Shown here: positions 1 through 7,991 of the stretch, piece by piece
Layout: every line of letters begins with the position of its first letter
Numbering within the stretch: position 1 is the first letter of the stretch
DNA from: JBGRQB01 sp041725875
GTDB taxonomy: Bacteria; Bacteroidota; Ignavibacteria; Ignavibacteriales; Melioribacteraceae
Reading direction: 5' to 3'
Assembly (NCBI GenBank): GCA_041725875.1
Contig: JBGRQB010000016.1
Span: 1 to 43,540 of the forward strand
Length of the DNA: 43,540 bases
The notes under the pieces: generated by a model
Database searches by the model: none
Told to the model about the DNA's origin: nothing
Seen by the model: only the letters and a program-made list of their open reading frames with translations
Position numbers and translations under genes: made by a program

Positions 1-169
1 CAATTGAAAAAACATTCTGATCGTCGGAGGGCCAGTCAATGTAATTGGAAAATTTTTCAAGGAGAGCTGCTTTAATTACAAATTCTTTAGTCTGGCCTCT
101 GTTAACATTTAAGCTAAACACAAAAACACAAAGAAAAACTGAAATTATATTTTTACGATCGAAACACAT
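1..169 (-). CDS. YfiR/DUF4154-like secreted protein, N-terminal fragment
   Basis: This is the 5' end of a minus-strand gene that runs off the left edge; 56 codons are visible. It opens with a charged start, MCFDRKN, then a hydrophobic stretch (ISVFLCVFVFSLNV) that looks like a signal peptide. Next comes VIKAALLEKFSNYIDWP, which matches the start of the YfiR/DUF4154 family (typically KAAxLxxFxxFVxWP). Proteins of this family are periplasmic; YfiR of Pseudomonas represses a diguanylate cyclase. The start is the first ATG after an in-frame stop and lies 21 nt after the stop of the upstream gene, so the two are probably co-transcribed. No clear Shine-Dalgarno is visible. The family call rests on one short motif. 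Confidence 0.6.
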   Translation of the reverse strand, partial: MCFDRKNIISVFLCVFVFSLNVNRGQTKEFVIKAALLEKFSNYIDWPSDDQNVFSI

Positions 170-190
170 CAAAATTCGGTTTTACCGGAA

Positions 191-976
191 TTATTGTTCT
201 GATGCACCATTATCTTCTTCTTTCTCAGTTTCCGATTCTTTTACATCGATCACTGCATTAAATTTATTTATTTTTAATGATTCGGTTTCTTCTTTTTCTG
301 TTTTCTTTCTTTCAGGAAAATAATCTGTTTCTACAGCATTTTTATTTTTGTTTTCACTTTCTTTCAATCTGGCAGTTAAAATTACCAGATTAACAAGCTC
401 CATTAAAATTTGCCGCCCCTTATCATCCTGGAAATAGATTATATCTTTCAAATCTTCTTCATCAAAAAAGACAGATCTTAGTTTAAGTGAATCATCTTCT
501 GCAAGTTCATATACCTTGTGACTTATTCTTCTTACAAAACTTAAAATATCTTCTTTTTCTTCTTTAACTGATTTTTTCTTTTCAAAAATATTTTCGGCTT
601 CGAGATTGTAGGTAAATTCGAACTGTTTGTTTCTCAATATTCCGTTTTCATCAACTTCTTTCTGAAATGAAAATCCTATTTGGGCATTGAGTTTATTACT
701 GTTAAAGCTGTAGCTGCCGTTCAGAGTCATATTTTCTTTTGAACGACTGTTGAAGAATATATTAAAACTGATCTCGCCATTCTTTACTTCAGCCGATGAT
801 TTCCGAATATTTATTCCTTCTTCGAAATAATGTCTTAAATCTTCAGAAATATCGTTGATATCGTGAATTGGCGGAAATTGAAATCTTTCATTTTTAGTAA
901 CTTTTTGAGCACTCTCCCGGGGAGTATTACCAGGAAAAACAACATCCTTCCCGTTGGTTACTTTTTCAACTGACAT
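191..976 (-). CDS. hypothetical protein, charged, no recognised domain
   Basis: I do not recognise this protein (261 aa). No signal peptide or membrane segment is visible, so it is probably cytoplasmic. The middle part (about residues 50-115) alternates polar and hydrophobic residues like a beta-rich domain (EISFNIFFNSR, MTLNGSYSF). The following part looks helical, and the C-terminal 50 residues are very rich in Glu and Lys and probably disordered. The ATG is chosen over a TTG four codons upstream because that TTG lies within the likely ribosome-binding site, TTGAGG, placed six bases before the ATG. It sits between a TonB-receptor-like gene and a YfiR-like gene on the same strand, which suggests a shared envelope or signalling role, but nothing in the sequence shows what it does. 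Confidence 0.72.
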   Translation of the reverse strand: MSVEKVTNGKDVVFPGNTPRESAQKVTKNERFQFPPIHDINDISEDLRHYFEEGINIRKSSAEVKNGEISFNIFFNSRSKENMTLNGSYSFNSNKLNAQIGFSFQKEVDENGILRNKQFEFTYNLEAENIFEKKKSVKEEKEDILSFVRRISHKVYELAEDDSLKLRSVFFDEEDLKDIIYFQDDKGRQILMELVNLVILTARLKESENKNKNAVETDYFPERKKTEKEETESLKINKFNAVIDVKESETEKEEDNGASEQ

Positions 977-1043
977 AATAATCCTCAAGAATTTATTCTT
1001 TAAAAAATTATCGTCTTTACACCGGTAATGTTAAGTTAACTAA

Positions 1044-3071
1044 TTAGTCATAAAATTCCCAGGAAACTCCGAATCTGACAACATTTTTTCTTACCGGATA
1101 AAATGGTACTGTATAAAAGTCATTTGAAAGGATATTTTCAATAACAAAATAAATTATTGCTCTATCCTGCACTTTTCCGGTAATTACCAAATCAAGATTA
1201 AAATATGGGTCAATTTCAGATGAAATAGGCGAAGTTACATCATTATTTGTTTTGAAATAACCTGCGCGTGATTGTAAATAATCATATCTGAATCCGGATT
1301 GAGCGCCTGCAAGAGTTCCCTGAAATCCGGCTTTAAGATCTAAATTATCTTCAAATAATTTGCTTTTATAAAATACACCGGCCTGAACAGTGTATTCCGG
1401 ATTAATATTTAATTCATCTTGTTTTGAGTAATAAGTCCCGCTTAAAGAATATTCAACTTTACTTACTTTTCCTGATAAGTTGAGATTCACTCCAAACAAA
1501 TCGTAATCAGCTAGCGAATATGAAGTTATAAAAGTTGCCGCAGTAGAATCTGTTTCTCCAAATAAAGGAACCGTAGCGTTGGTTTGTTTGGAGAAGAAAA
1601 CTCCGCCATTGATATTAAAATTATTTGTAAAATATCCGAGTCGGGCTTCTGCAAAAGCATTACTATATTTTTTAGAGTTATCTGTCAGAAGCTTTTGTTC
1701 AAATATATTATATGGCTTTTCGGAAAAAGATCCGCCGCCGTAAAATTTCAAATTATCAGACAGGGAAACATTTATCTCTCCGCCAAACCCAAAGTAGCTG
1801 AGTTCATCGGAAATAAGATATTTTGAAAATGCGTTAACCAGACTTTTATCACTTAAATGATAAGATAAAACTCCGCCGACTGAAAATGTAGAAACTGTTT
1901 TGTTAATGTCTATTGTCTGTAACTTATATTTGGTTGTTTCAAATCGGGTAATTATATCAAGTCCGATACTTTTATATTTCATCGGTTGTCTGAAATAAAT
2001 TCCACCTGTGTAAGATTCATTATTATCTTTCACAGGAATAAATTTGTTAGTTGCCAGCGAGTCATTTTCATTTTGTCTGAACTCATCTTTATTACTTTGA
2101 TAATAACCGGCCAACTCACTTGTAAAGCCGGGAATCAAATCAAATTGCGCTCTGAGATCGTAATAAAATCCGGTATTTTTCTTATATGTTCTTGGCTGCA
2201 CAACTCTTGCACTGGCGTTGCCAAGATCATACAGATTGAGTCCGAGCGAATCTGCATGTGCTTTATCAATTCCGCCCCATAATCGAGTTTCTGTTTTTAC
2301 CAATCTGAAACTTCCAATTAGATTAAAGCTTTCTGAATGAAGATATCTTACTCTTGCCGATCCCTGCCAGGTACCGTAGGAGTCGTTTCCTACAAGTGAA
2401 TCCAGACTAGCATTTGTAACTTCGAAAGTAAGATTCAGTTTATCCATAACATAAGCATTAAAGATCGCATCTATATATCCTTCTTCATCTGATCCCTGAA
2501 GAATCCTAAGTCGGGTAAAAGGAACACTTTCAATTGAATTTCTGGTATTAAAATTAACTACCACAGGATCATTTGAAGAACTGTAAACAAACGAGCGTGC
2601 AGGTGAAATTACTTCAACGGAATCTATATATTCCGACTGAAAATTATTCAGATCCAAAGTGTTGTTAAACTTGTTGTTAACCGGAATTCCATTTTCAAAA
2701 TAACCAACATTTGTATTTCCAAAACCGTAAAGTCGAAGCTCGTCTGGCTGACCTAAAATCCCGAGATATCTTCTGTATCCATTTGGAAGAAGTGAAATAT
2801 AATCAATCGGAGTTCTGTAACTTGTGCGTCTGTATTCTTTTTTATTTATCACATAATCAGAATTACTGGCAAAGTTTTGTATTTCAAAAATTTGAATTGT
2901 ATCAATTTTGGTGGCGAGAGAATCACCTGTAATTAAAGAATCGGGGACAACTTTTGTTGAATCGGTTAAAAGTGTATCCTGAGCAGTGGAAAATCTATAC
3001 AAAAAGTCGTTTGCAAAATTCAAATTTACTGTTATCATCAACAGTGTTAAAACAAAAATAAACCTTGTCAT
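1044..3071 (-). CDS. TonB-dependent-receptor-like outer membrane protein
   Basis: A 675-aa secreted protein with a signal peptide (MTRFIFVLTLLMITVNLNFA). A plug-like domain at about residues 70-180 contains GYFENGIPVN, YIDSVEVISPA and VVNFNTR, resembling the receptor-plug pattern in which a ligand loop is followed by IExIEVixGPas and a final INI-T strand. The rest is long amphipathic strands ending in VVRFGVSWEFYD, with aromatic residues near the C terminus as in outer-membrane barrels. No CarboxypepD_reg-like domain or clear TonB box is visible, so it could also be a specialised porin. It is shorter than most SusC/TonB receptors. The start is supported by AGGA seven bases upstream. It leads the transcription unit that continues into the unknown and YfiR-like genes; the substrate cannot be read from sequence. 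Confidence 0.82.
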   Translation of the reverse strand: MTRFIFVLTLLMITVNLNFANDFLYRFSTAQDTLLTDSTKVVPDSLITGDSLATKIDTIQIFEIQNFASNSDYVINKKEYRRTSYRTPIDYISLLPNGYRRYLGILGQPDELRLYGFGNTNVGYFENGIPVNNKFNNTLDLNNFQSEYIDSVEVISPARSFVYSSSNDPVVVNFNTRNSIESVPFTRLRILQGSDEEGYIDAIFNAYVMDKLNLTFEVTNASLDSLVGNDSYGTWQGSARVRYLHSESFNLIGSFRLVKTETRLWGGIDKAHADSLGLNLYDLGNASARVVQPRTYKKNTGFYYDLRAQFDLIPGFTSELAGYYQSNKDEFRQNENDSLATNKFIPVKDNNESYTGGIYFRQPMKYKSIGLDIITRFETTKYKLQTIDINKTVSTFSVGGVLSYHLSDKSLVNAFSKYLISDELSYFGFGGEINVSLSDNLKFYGGGSFSEKPYNIFEQKLLTDNSKKYSNAFAEARLGYFTNNFNINGGVFFSKQTNATVPLFGETDSTAATFITSYSLADYDLFGVNLNLSGKVSKVEYSLSGTYYSKQDELNINPEYTVQAGVFYKSKLFEDNLDLKAGFQGTLAGAQSGFRYDYLQSRAGYFKTNNDVTSPISSEIDPYFNLDLVITGKVQDRAIIYFVIENILSNDFYTVPFYPVRKNVVRFGVSWEFYD

Positions 3072-3102
3072 ATTCTATCCTGATTTGTACTTCCTAAAAA
3101 TA

Positions 3103-3131
3103 ATCATAATTGAAGATTTTTAATAAAACAA
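3103..3131 (-). promoter_or_regulatory. candidate sigma-70-type promoter for the receptor gene
   Basis: On the minus strand TTGTTT is followed 17 bases later by TATGAT, about 30 bases upstream of the receptor ATG. The spacing fits a housekeeping promoter but the region is AT-rich, so a chance match is possible. Confidence 0.35.
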
Positions 3132-3243
3132 TATTTATCCCTCTATAACAACAGCTTTAGGCTGTCAGTTTCTTAAAAACCCTGATATTTATATAGTTTA
3201 AGACGTTTTTTCTCTTTTTTTATTGTTTTTTTATTTGTTTTAA

Positions 3244-3267
3244 ATTAAAAAATATTTATTTTTTAAT
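3244..3267. promoter_or_regulatory. perfect 24-bp AT-only palindrome upstream of HU gene
   Basis: ATTAAAAAATA and TATTTTTTAAT form perfect 11-bp arms around a 2-bp centre, about 40 bp before the HU start codon and inside a run of A and T tracts. It could be an operator, an UP-like or bent element, or simply AT-rich sequence. Confidence 0.35.
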
Positions 3268-3306
3268 CGAACTTTCACTTAATAACAAACTTTGAGGGAA
3301 GCAACT

Positions 3307-3609
3307 ATGGCAAAAGCCCCTGCAAAACAATTAACAAAAGCCCAGATAGTAGAACATCTATCAAAAAAATTGGGTACTACTAAAAAATTAGCAAATGACT
3401 TTTTAGTTGAATATGCAGAACTTGCATACAAACAAGCAAAAAAAGGTTTCACTTTCCCTGGTGTTGGAAAATTAACTGTAGTTAGCCGTAAAAAACGTAA
3501 AGGCAGAAACCCTGCTACTGGCGAAACTATTACTATTCCTGCTAAAAAAGTATTGAAATTCAAAGTTGCAAAAGCTTGTTCAGACGCTGTTTTTCCACCA
3601 AAAAAATAG
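3307..3609 (+). CDS. HU-family histone-like DNA-binding protein
   Basis: A 100-aa nucleoid protein that binds and bends DNA as a dimer. The family signature is present near residues 70-80: GRNPATGETITIPAKK, the DNA-wrapping arm, followed by the conserved terminal helix (VLKFKVAKACSDAV). The N-terminal extension MAKAPAKQL is slightly longer than in E. coli HU, and the C terminus is basic. The ATG is preferred over an upstream in-frame TTG because GAGGGA sits seven bases before it, and that TTG overlaps this ribosome-binding site. It is a stand-alone gene with a strong intrinsic terminator 3' of it, in an otherwise minus-strand neighbourhood, and is preceded by a long AT-only stretch with a perfect palindrome. 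Whether it is HU or an IHF-like paralogue cannot be decided here. Confidence 0.97.
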   Translation: MAKAPAKQLTKAQIVEHLSKKLGTTKKLANDFLVEYAELAYKQAKKGFTFPGVGKLTVVSRKKRKGRNPATGETITIPAKKVLKFKVAKACSDAVFPPKK

Positions 3610-3630
3610 CAGTTGCTCAATAAAGTTTTA

Positions 3631-3661
3631 AAAAGCTCATAATTTTTTATGGGCTTTTTTT
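3631..3661. terminator. intrinsic terminator after HU, shared by convergent gene
   Basis: AAAAGCTCAT and ATGGGCTTTT form a 10-bp stem with one G-U pair and an 8-nt loop, followed by a T run on the plus strand. It lies just past the stop of the convergent membrane-protein gene as well, so it can act in both directions. Confidence 0.7.
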
Positions 3662-4154
3662 ATTTCTTCCTTTTAGCTTTCGGTGCTTTTACTTTCTCAA
3701 CCAATTCTTCATACAATTCTTTTTTAACATTACTTAATATTATTGTAAGAAGTTTATCAAAATCTTTCATTGAAGAATAGATCCCGATTTTTGTACCATT
3801 TTCTTCGTCAAACACATACAAAGGTTTTACCGGATTTCCGCCAAAAATAGATCCTTCAATTTTGCTGATTTTACTTAGCATTATTTCAACTTTCTCTCCC
3901 ATCATAAAATCGGAGCAGATCATTTTTTCATTATCAATATCAATTGTAAAGGGAAACATTTTATATGTCTTCAGATAATGCCTGTTAACCAGATACAATA
4001 ATATTATATAGATTAACAAAGGGAAAATCATAAAGGTATTTTGCGCAATACCAAGTAAAATATACACAGCGTGGATTACCAGCAGAAGTGTTACAGGGAA
4101 GTTACCATATTTATACAGTAATCCCATTATTATTCCATATTTAAATCTTTTCAT
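3660..4154 (-). CDS. small inner-membrane protein with two TM segments and a PH-like tail
   Basis: A 164-aa protein with two adjacent hydrophobic segments near the N terminus (about residues 18-36 and 40-58: VTLLLVIHAVYILLG and FPLLIYIILLYLV). A soluble part with alternating strands (FTIDIDNEKMICSDFM, IMLSKISKIEGS, TKIGIYSSM) and a terminal helix follow, and the protein ends in basic KAKRKK. The order of two TM helices, beta strands and one helix resembles the bacterial PH-like layout (DUF304 or YcxB type), but the match is only architectural. It is the last gene of the minus-strand run after the S9 peptidase, and its stop codon abuts the bidirectional terminator. Function unknown. Confidence 0.72.
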   Translation of the reverse strand: MKRFKYGIIMGLLYKYGNFPVTLLLVIHAVYILLGIAQNTFMIFPLLIYIILLYLVNRHYLKTYKMFPFTIDIDNEKMICSDFMMGEKVEIMLSKISKIEGSIFGGNPVKPLYVFDEENGTKIGIYSSMKDFDKLLTIILSNVKKELYEELVEKVKAPKAKRKK

Positions 4155-4223
4155 ATTAAGATAATGTTTTGTGAAATTAACTGAATAAATATAGTTAATA
4201 TTAAATGAAAGGGAAAGGTAGAG

Positions 4224-6119
4224 CTATCTTGCGCGACCCAAATGGAGTTTCACAAACTTTTCGAGTCGGTTAAAAAGCTCAATTTTATTCTCCTGATTCT
4301 TAAAACCGTGTGTTTCGTTTTCTTTTATCATAGTATCAACAGGAATATTTTTCGATTTTAAATAAAGTTCAATCTTCTTTATATCCCTGATATTAACTTT
4401 TGAATCTTGCGCACCATAGGCAAGAAACAAAGGCGCATTGATTCTTTTGATATTATGAACAGGAGAGTTTTCAATAAGCATTTCTTTATCTTTATACGGA
4501 TCACCAATCATTTCACCCAACATTTTTCTGAACGGCTCCCAATATGGAGGAACTGATTCAAGAAAATAGAGTAAATCTGTAACTCCGGCAACACTGATAC
4601 CGCAGGCATAAAGCTCCGGATCATCTATCAATCCCATTAAAGCGGAATAACCGCCGTAAGAAAATCCCATAATTCCAATACGATCAGGATCTGATATATT
4701 TTGATCTACGAGCCATTTCACACCGGAAGTTACATCTTCCTGCATATCCTGACCCCATTGCTTAAATCCCGCAGTCCAGAACTTTTTCCCATAACCGGTT
4801 GAACCGCGATAGTTCATTAATAAAACAGCATATCCTCTGTTTGCAAAAAACTGGGCTACTTTATTAAAATTAAATTCAACTCTGAGCCAGGGACCGCCAT
4901 GAACATAAACAATTGTGGGTAAATTTTTTGGTTCAACATTTTTAGGAAGAACAAGATATCCGTTAATTAACTTATTATCCTCAGCCAGATAGGAAACAGG
5001 TTCCATATCAGCCATATCTTTTTCTTTTATCCAGGGAGCAACGTCAGCAAGTTTTGTAAATTCGCCTCCTGCAACATCATACAGGTAATATTTTCCCTGA
5101 GTTTTATCGTTATAAATTTTAGTAATCAGGTAATTTTCGTTTCTGTCGGCACTGACAAGCTCAACATTGTAGCCCTTAAATCTTCTGCGGAAATCTTTTT
5201 GCAGATATTTTAACTCTTTATCAAAAAGAACTGTTTCTCTTTTCCAGGTAGAAAATTTTGCGCCTACAACTGTCATACGCTTATAAGAAAAAATAATCTC
5301 ATCCACATCCACAGATTTATTTTCATAAATAACTCTGCTTTCTTCATTATTTTCTATATCATATTCGACAATCACTTTTTTATCGCGCCCAATATTGGAA
5401 ATTGCAAAAATATTTTTGTTATCTGCGGTGAAATATTGGGGGATAAATATATTTTTAAAGTTGGTAATTTTCAGCGGAGTAAATTTTTCATCGGAATTGT
5501 AGCGATGTAAAACAGCTTCTCTGACTCCGTCAGTGGCAATTGCTAATCTTACAACTCCGTTATGATCTGCTATAAAATGTGTATAATTACCGGGATTTTT
5601 CAGTGTCATAACCTTTTTTCCGGTAATGAGGTTAAGTCGGTAAACATCAAAAACTTTGTTATCTCTGCTGTTATCTTTTATCAAAATTTCATTTTCAGAA
5701 GCAGGTAAAACATCGATAATTGCGGCAACACCTTTATTTGGAATCTCTATTATCTTTTCATTGCTGTTGTTAATATCGGTAAGAACCAGATTATATTCGT
5801 CTTTGTCGGTTTTTGCCACATAATAAACCAGCTGTTTATTATTTATCCACGCAAATTCCACCACATCACTCTGAGAACAGGAGGAAATTCTGACTGTATC
5901 TTCCCCGGAAATTGTTCTGACGTGAACATTTAGTTTGTTATTCCAGCCCTTTAAAAATGCAATATAATTTCCATCGGGAGATAAACTATATTTCATTGTT
6001 TCGGAATTTTTGAAAAAATCTTCAACCGGAATAAGATCGGGGAGTGATTCTCTCTCGGCACAGGAAACAAAAAGAGGGATTAATAGCAAATAAAAGTAAT
6101 TTCGACAAAAATTTTTCAT
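4224..6119 (-). CDS. S9-family prolyl oligopeptidase-like peptidase, lipoprotein
   Basis: A 631-aa serine peptidase of the S9 (prolyl oligopeptidase/acylaminoacyl peptidase) family that cleaves short peptides. Its lipoprotein signal ends in LFVSC around residue 20, so it should be anchored in the envelope. Residues ~30-370 look like a beta-propeller (repeated short strands such as SPDGNYIAFLKG). The C-terminal alpha/beta-hydrolase domain has the nucleophile elbow GFSYGG (Ser near residue 487), the acid Asp in GAQDSKVN and the His in ETHGF; HGGPW forms the oxyanion-hole region. The ATG at the lipoprotein signal is chosen: an earlier in-frame start 45 bases upstream would put a charged stretch ahead of the signal and would begin inside a hairpin. 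It follows the EVE gene after an 81-base gap. Confidence 0.93.
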   Translation of the reverse strand: MKNFCRNYFYLLLIPLFVSCAERESLPDLIPVEDFFKNSETMKYSLSPDGNYIAFLKGWNNKLNVHVRTISGEDTVRISSCSQSDVVEFAWINNKQLVYYVAKTDKDEYNLVLTDINNSNEKIIEIPNKGVAAIIDVLPASENEILIKDNSRDNKVFDVYRLNLITGKKVMTLKNPGNYTHFIADHNGVVRLAIATDGVREAVLHRYNSDEKFTPLKITNFKNIFIPQYFTADNKNIFAISNIGRDKKVIVEYDIENNEESRVIYENKSVDVDEIIFSYKRMTVVGAKFSTWKRETVLFDKELKYLQKDFRRRFKGYNVELVSADRNENYLITKIYNDKTQGKYYLYDVAGGEFTKLADVAPWIKEKDMADMEPVSYLAEDNKLINGYLVLPKNVEPKNLPTIVYVHGGPWLRVEFNFNKVAQFFANRGYAVLLMNYRGSTGYGKKFWTAGFKQWGQDMQEDVTSGVKWLVDQNISDPDRIGIMGFSYGGYSALMGLIDDPELYACGISVAGVTDLLYFLESVPPYWEPFRKMLGEMIGDPYKDKEMLIENSPVHNIKRINAPLFLAYGAQDSKVNIRDIKKIELYLKSKNIPVDTMIKENETHGFKNQENKIELFNRLEKFVKLHLGRAR

Positions 6120-6143
6120 TATATCTTCGTTTAAATAGAAATT

Positions 6144-6174
6144 CCTGCTGTTTTGACGTATCAAAATCAGCAGG
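6144..6174 (-). other. 13-bp hairpin between EVE and peptidase genes
   Basis: On the minus strand CCTGCTG-A-TTTTGA pairs with TCAAAA-CAGCAGG around a TACG tetraloop, with one bulged A. No T run follows, so it may be an RNA-processing or stabilising hairpin in the EVE-peptidase mRNA, or a weak terminator. Confidence 0.45.
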
Positions 6175-6200
6175 GTTCCATTTTATAGAAAAACTTGCTT

Positions 6201-6668
6201 TTATTTGCTCATTTTTACGATTTCATCAAATTCGGCTTTTTCAACCGGCATTACAGATAATCTGTTGCCTTTTTGAACAAGTCGCATTTCCTGCAATTTA
6301 GGATTTTCTTTAATTTCCTGCAAAGTTACCTGAGTTTTAAACTTTTTCTCAAGTTTAACATCAACCATCATCCAAATTGGTTTATCAGGAGTACTTTTAG
6401 GATCAAAATGATCTTCATCCGGATCAAAAGCCGTGTGATCGGGATATCCTTCTTTTACAACTTCGCAAACTCCAACAACTGCAGTTGGTTTTGTGTTACT
6501 GTGATAAAATAAAACTTTGTCGCCCATTTTCATTTCATCACGCATAAAATTTCTTGCCTGATAGTTTCTTACGCCATCCCAGTGTGTAATCTGGTTTTTG
6601 CTGTTTTCCAGATCTTCAATTGAAAAACAATCTGGTTCCGATTTTACCAACCAATATTTTTTTGCCAT
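6201..6668 (-). CDS. EVE-domain protein (thymocyte nuclear protein 1-like)
   Basis: A 155-aa protein that is essentially one EVE domain, related to the PUA/YTH superfamily and thought to bind modified bases in DNA or RNA. Hallmarks are the opening KYWLVKSEPDCFSIEDL, then WDGVRNYQARNFMRDEM and MGDKVLFYHSNTKP, GVCEVV, and the closing LSVMPV. Length and motif order match stand-alone bacterial EVE proteins. The start has an AGAGGT ribosome site six bases upstream, which overlaps the TAG stop of the rhodanese gene, so the two are translationally close. It is the last gene of a five-gene run with rhodanese, FmdB, FAH hydrolase and an amidotransferase-like protein. The true ligand is unknown. Confidence 0.93.
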   Translation of the reverse strand: MAKKYWLVKSEPDCFSIEDLENSKNQITHWDGVRNYQARNFMRDEMKMGDKVLFYHSNTKPTAVVGVCEVVKEGYPDHTAFDPDEDHFDPKSTPDKPIWMMVDVKLEKKFKTQVTLQEIKENPKLQEMRLVQKGNRLSVMPVEKAEFDEIVKMSK

Positions 6669-6676
6669 AACAACCT

Positions 6677-7048
6677 CTAATTTCTGAATGCTGCTCTGTA
6701 TTGAATCATTCCGCCACTTACGTTTATTGCTTTAAATCCCTGATCTAATAACATTTTAGTTGCCATCATAGATCTGCCGCCTGACTGACAAATAACCGTG
6801 ATTACATTTTCGCGGTATTTTTCAAGCTCTTCAATTCGGGAAGAAAGCTGATTTAACGGAATGTTGATTACATTTTCTATTTGTCCCAGCGGACCAACAA
6901 GTTCATCAGTGTTTCTTACATCAACAACAATTACATTTTTATCATTTTTTCTGGCATCTTCAAATTCATTTACATCAATTACATTATTGCCGTCAAGACC
7001 AGTTAACATTGTTTGTATTCCTTTAATTATTTTGCTTAAAAAACTCAT
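6677..7048 (-). CDS. rhodanese-like domain protein
   Basis: A 123-aa single rhodanese domain, a sulfur-carrier or sulfurtransferase fold. The active-site loop VICQSGGRSM has the catalytic Cys (about residue 88) followed by an Arg, and the domain opens with VIDVNEFEDARKNDKNVIVVDVRNTDE and closes with INVSGGMIQYRAAF, as in GlpE/PspE-like proteins. The first 20 residues (MSFLSKIIKGIQTMLTG) form an amphipathic helix rather than a signal peptide, so it is probably cytoplasmic. A consensus AGAGGA site lies before the ATG. Its neighbour FmdB is also cysteine-rich, which suggests thiol or sulfur handling, but the acceptor is not known. Confidence 0.94.
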   Translation of the reverse strand: MSFLSKIIKGIQTMLTGLDGNNVIDVNEFEDARKNDKNVIVVDVRNTDELVGPLGQIENVINIPLNQLSSRIEELEKYRENVITVICQSGGRSMMATKMLLDQGFKAINVSGGMIQYRAAFRN

Positions 7049-7057
7049 TATTTCCTC

Positions 7058-7291
7058 TTAATTTAAACCACACATTCCAGATGCACATCCTCCAGCCGGA
7101 ATTCCGCAGGAACCTGAGGCGCAAGGACTTTCAAAACTATTGCTGCTTCCGGCACTAAATCCGGAAAGTAGTTTCTTGCTCTCTTTTGAGTCGCATTTCG
7201 GACATACAACTTTTTCCGCTTCCTCTTTTCCTCTGTGGAATATTTCATACTTTTCATTACATTCTTTGCATCTGTACTCGTAAACAGGCAT
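7058..7291 (-). CDS. FmdB-family zinc-ribbon protein
   Basis: A 77-aa protein beginning MPVYEYRCKECNEKYEIF with a second knuckle VVCPKCDS, the two CxxC pairs of the FmdB/CxxC_CXXC_SSSS regulatory-type zinc ribbon. The tail is Ser-, Gly- and Cys-rich (CASGSCGIPAGGCASGMCGL), typical of this family, and its extra cysteines may bind metal or sulfur. An AAGGA site precedes the start. FmdB was named as a possible regulator of formamidase expression in Methylophilus, but most members have no known function. It sits between the FAH hydrolase and rhodanese genes with gaps of about 10 bases, as one transcription unit. Confidence 0.93.
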   Translation of the reverse strand: MPVYEYRCKECNEKYEIFHRGKEEAEKVVCPKCDSKESKKLLSGFSAGSSNSFESPCASGSCGIPAGGCASGMCGLN

Positions 7292-7301
7292 ATATATATC
7301 C

Positions 7302-7964
7302 TTAAATTATTTTTGTTTCCAAAACCGGAAGGTTGTCAACTTTAACCGTAAGTTTATCACCTTTTGAAACCGAGCCAACTCCAGAAGGGGTTCCGGTAAA
7401 AATTAAATCTCCTTTATGAAGTGTTATGCGCTCGGAAATGTATTTAACAACTTCCGCCGGTTTAAATATCATTCTTGAAACAGAAGAATTTTGTTTCATT
7501 TCTTCATTCAAATATAAAGAAAGATTCTCTTCTCCGGTTAATTTATAATCTGACTTCAAAATTATTTCCGATAAAACCGCTGAATCGTCAAAACTTTTTG
7601 CAAATGTCCAGGGCAAACCTTTTTCTTTCAGTTTTTTTTGAACATCTCTTTTTGTCATATCCAATCCAACACCATAACCAAAAATTGCATCTTCAGCTTC
7701 TTCCAGAGTTCCGCTGCAAAGAGTTTTACCAATCACCAGAACCAATTCACCTTCGTAGTGTAAATTTTCTGTATGACACGGATATTTGATATCTTCGCCG
7801 CTGAACCTGAGTGTAGATGCAGGTTTGGTAAACATAACCGGTTCTTCGGGAATTTTACTGTCCATTTCTTCAATATGAGCCAGATAATTTTTACCGATGC
7901 AAAAAATGTTTCCGATACTTATTTTTTCATTACTGTTTTGCAGTTTCAAAAATCTCATTTCCAT
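7302..7964 (-). CDS. fumarylacetoacetate hydrolase-family protein (acylpyruvase-like)
   Basis: A 220-aa FAH-fold enzyme that hydrolyses C-C bonds in beta-diketo acids or acts on related 2-oxo acids. Motifs: CIGKNYLAHIEEM near residue 22, the metal ligands in HYEGELVLVIGK (two Glu) and in GYGVGLDMTKRDVQ (Asp), and the closing FTGTPSGVG. Length and motif layout match the short FAHD1/YcgM-like class (acylpyruvate hydrolase or oxaloacetate decarboxylase) rather than full fumarylacetoacetase. The ATG has GGAGG six bases upstream. It lies 27 bases after the amidotransferase-like gene and 10 before fmdB. The substrate cannot be assigned; no aromatic degradation genes are nearby. Confidence 0.93.
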   Translation of the reverse strand: MEMRFLKLQNSNEKISIGNIFCIGKNYLAHIEEMDSKIPEEPVMFTKPASTLRFSGEDIKYPCHTENLHYEGELVLVIGKTLCSGTLEEAEDAIFGYGVGLDMTKRDVQKKLKEKGLPWTFAKSFDDSAVLSEIILKSDYKLTGEENLSLYLNEEMKQNSSVSRMIFKPAEVVKYISERITLHKGDLIFTGTPSGVGSVSKGDKLTVKVDNLPVLETKII

Positions 7965-7991
7965 CTGATGCCTCCGGTTGTTTTAGGTTTC

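Noticed and set aside
3279..3620. 113-codon open frame on the minus strand across the HU gene
   Set aside because: It lies wholly opposite a clear HU gene and encodes nothing recognisable; the HU frame has the signature motif and ribosome site.
4224..6164. Longer start for the S9 peptidase
   Set aside because: The extra 15 residues would put charged sequence before the lipoprotein signal and would start inside the 6144-6174 hairpin.
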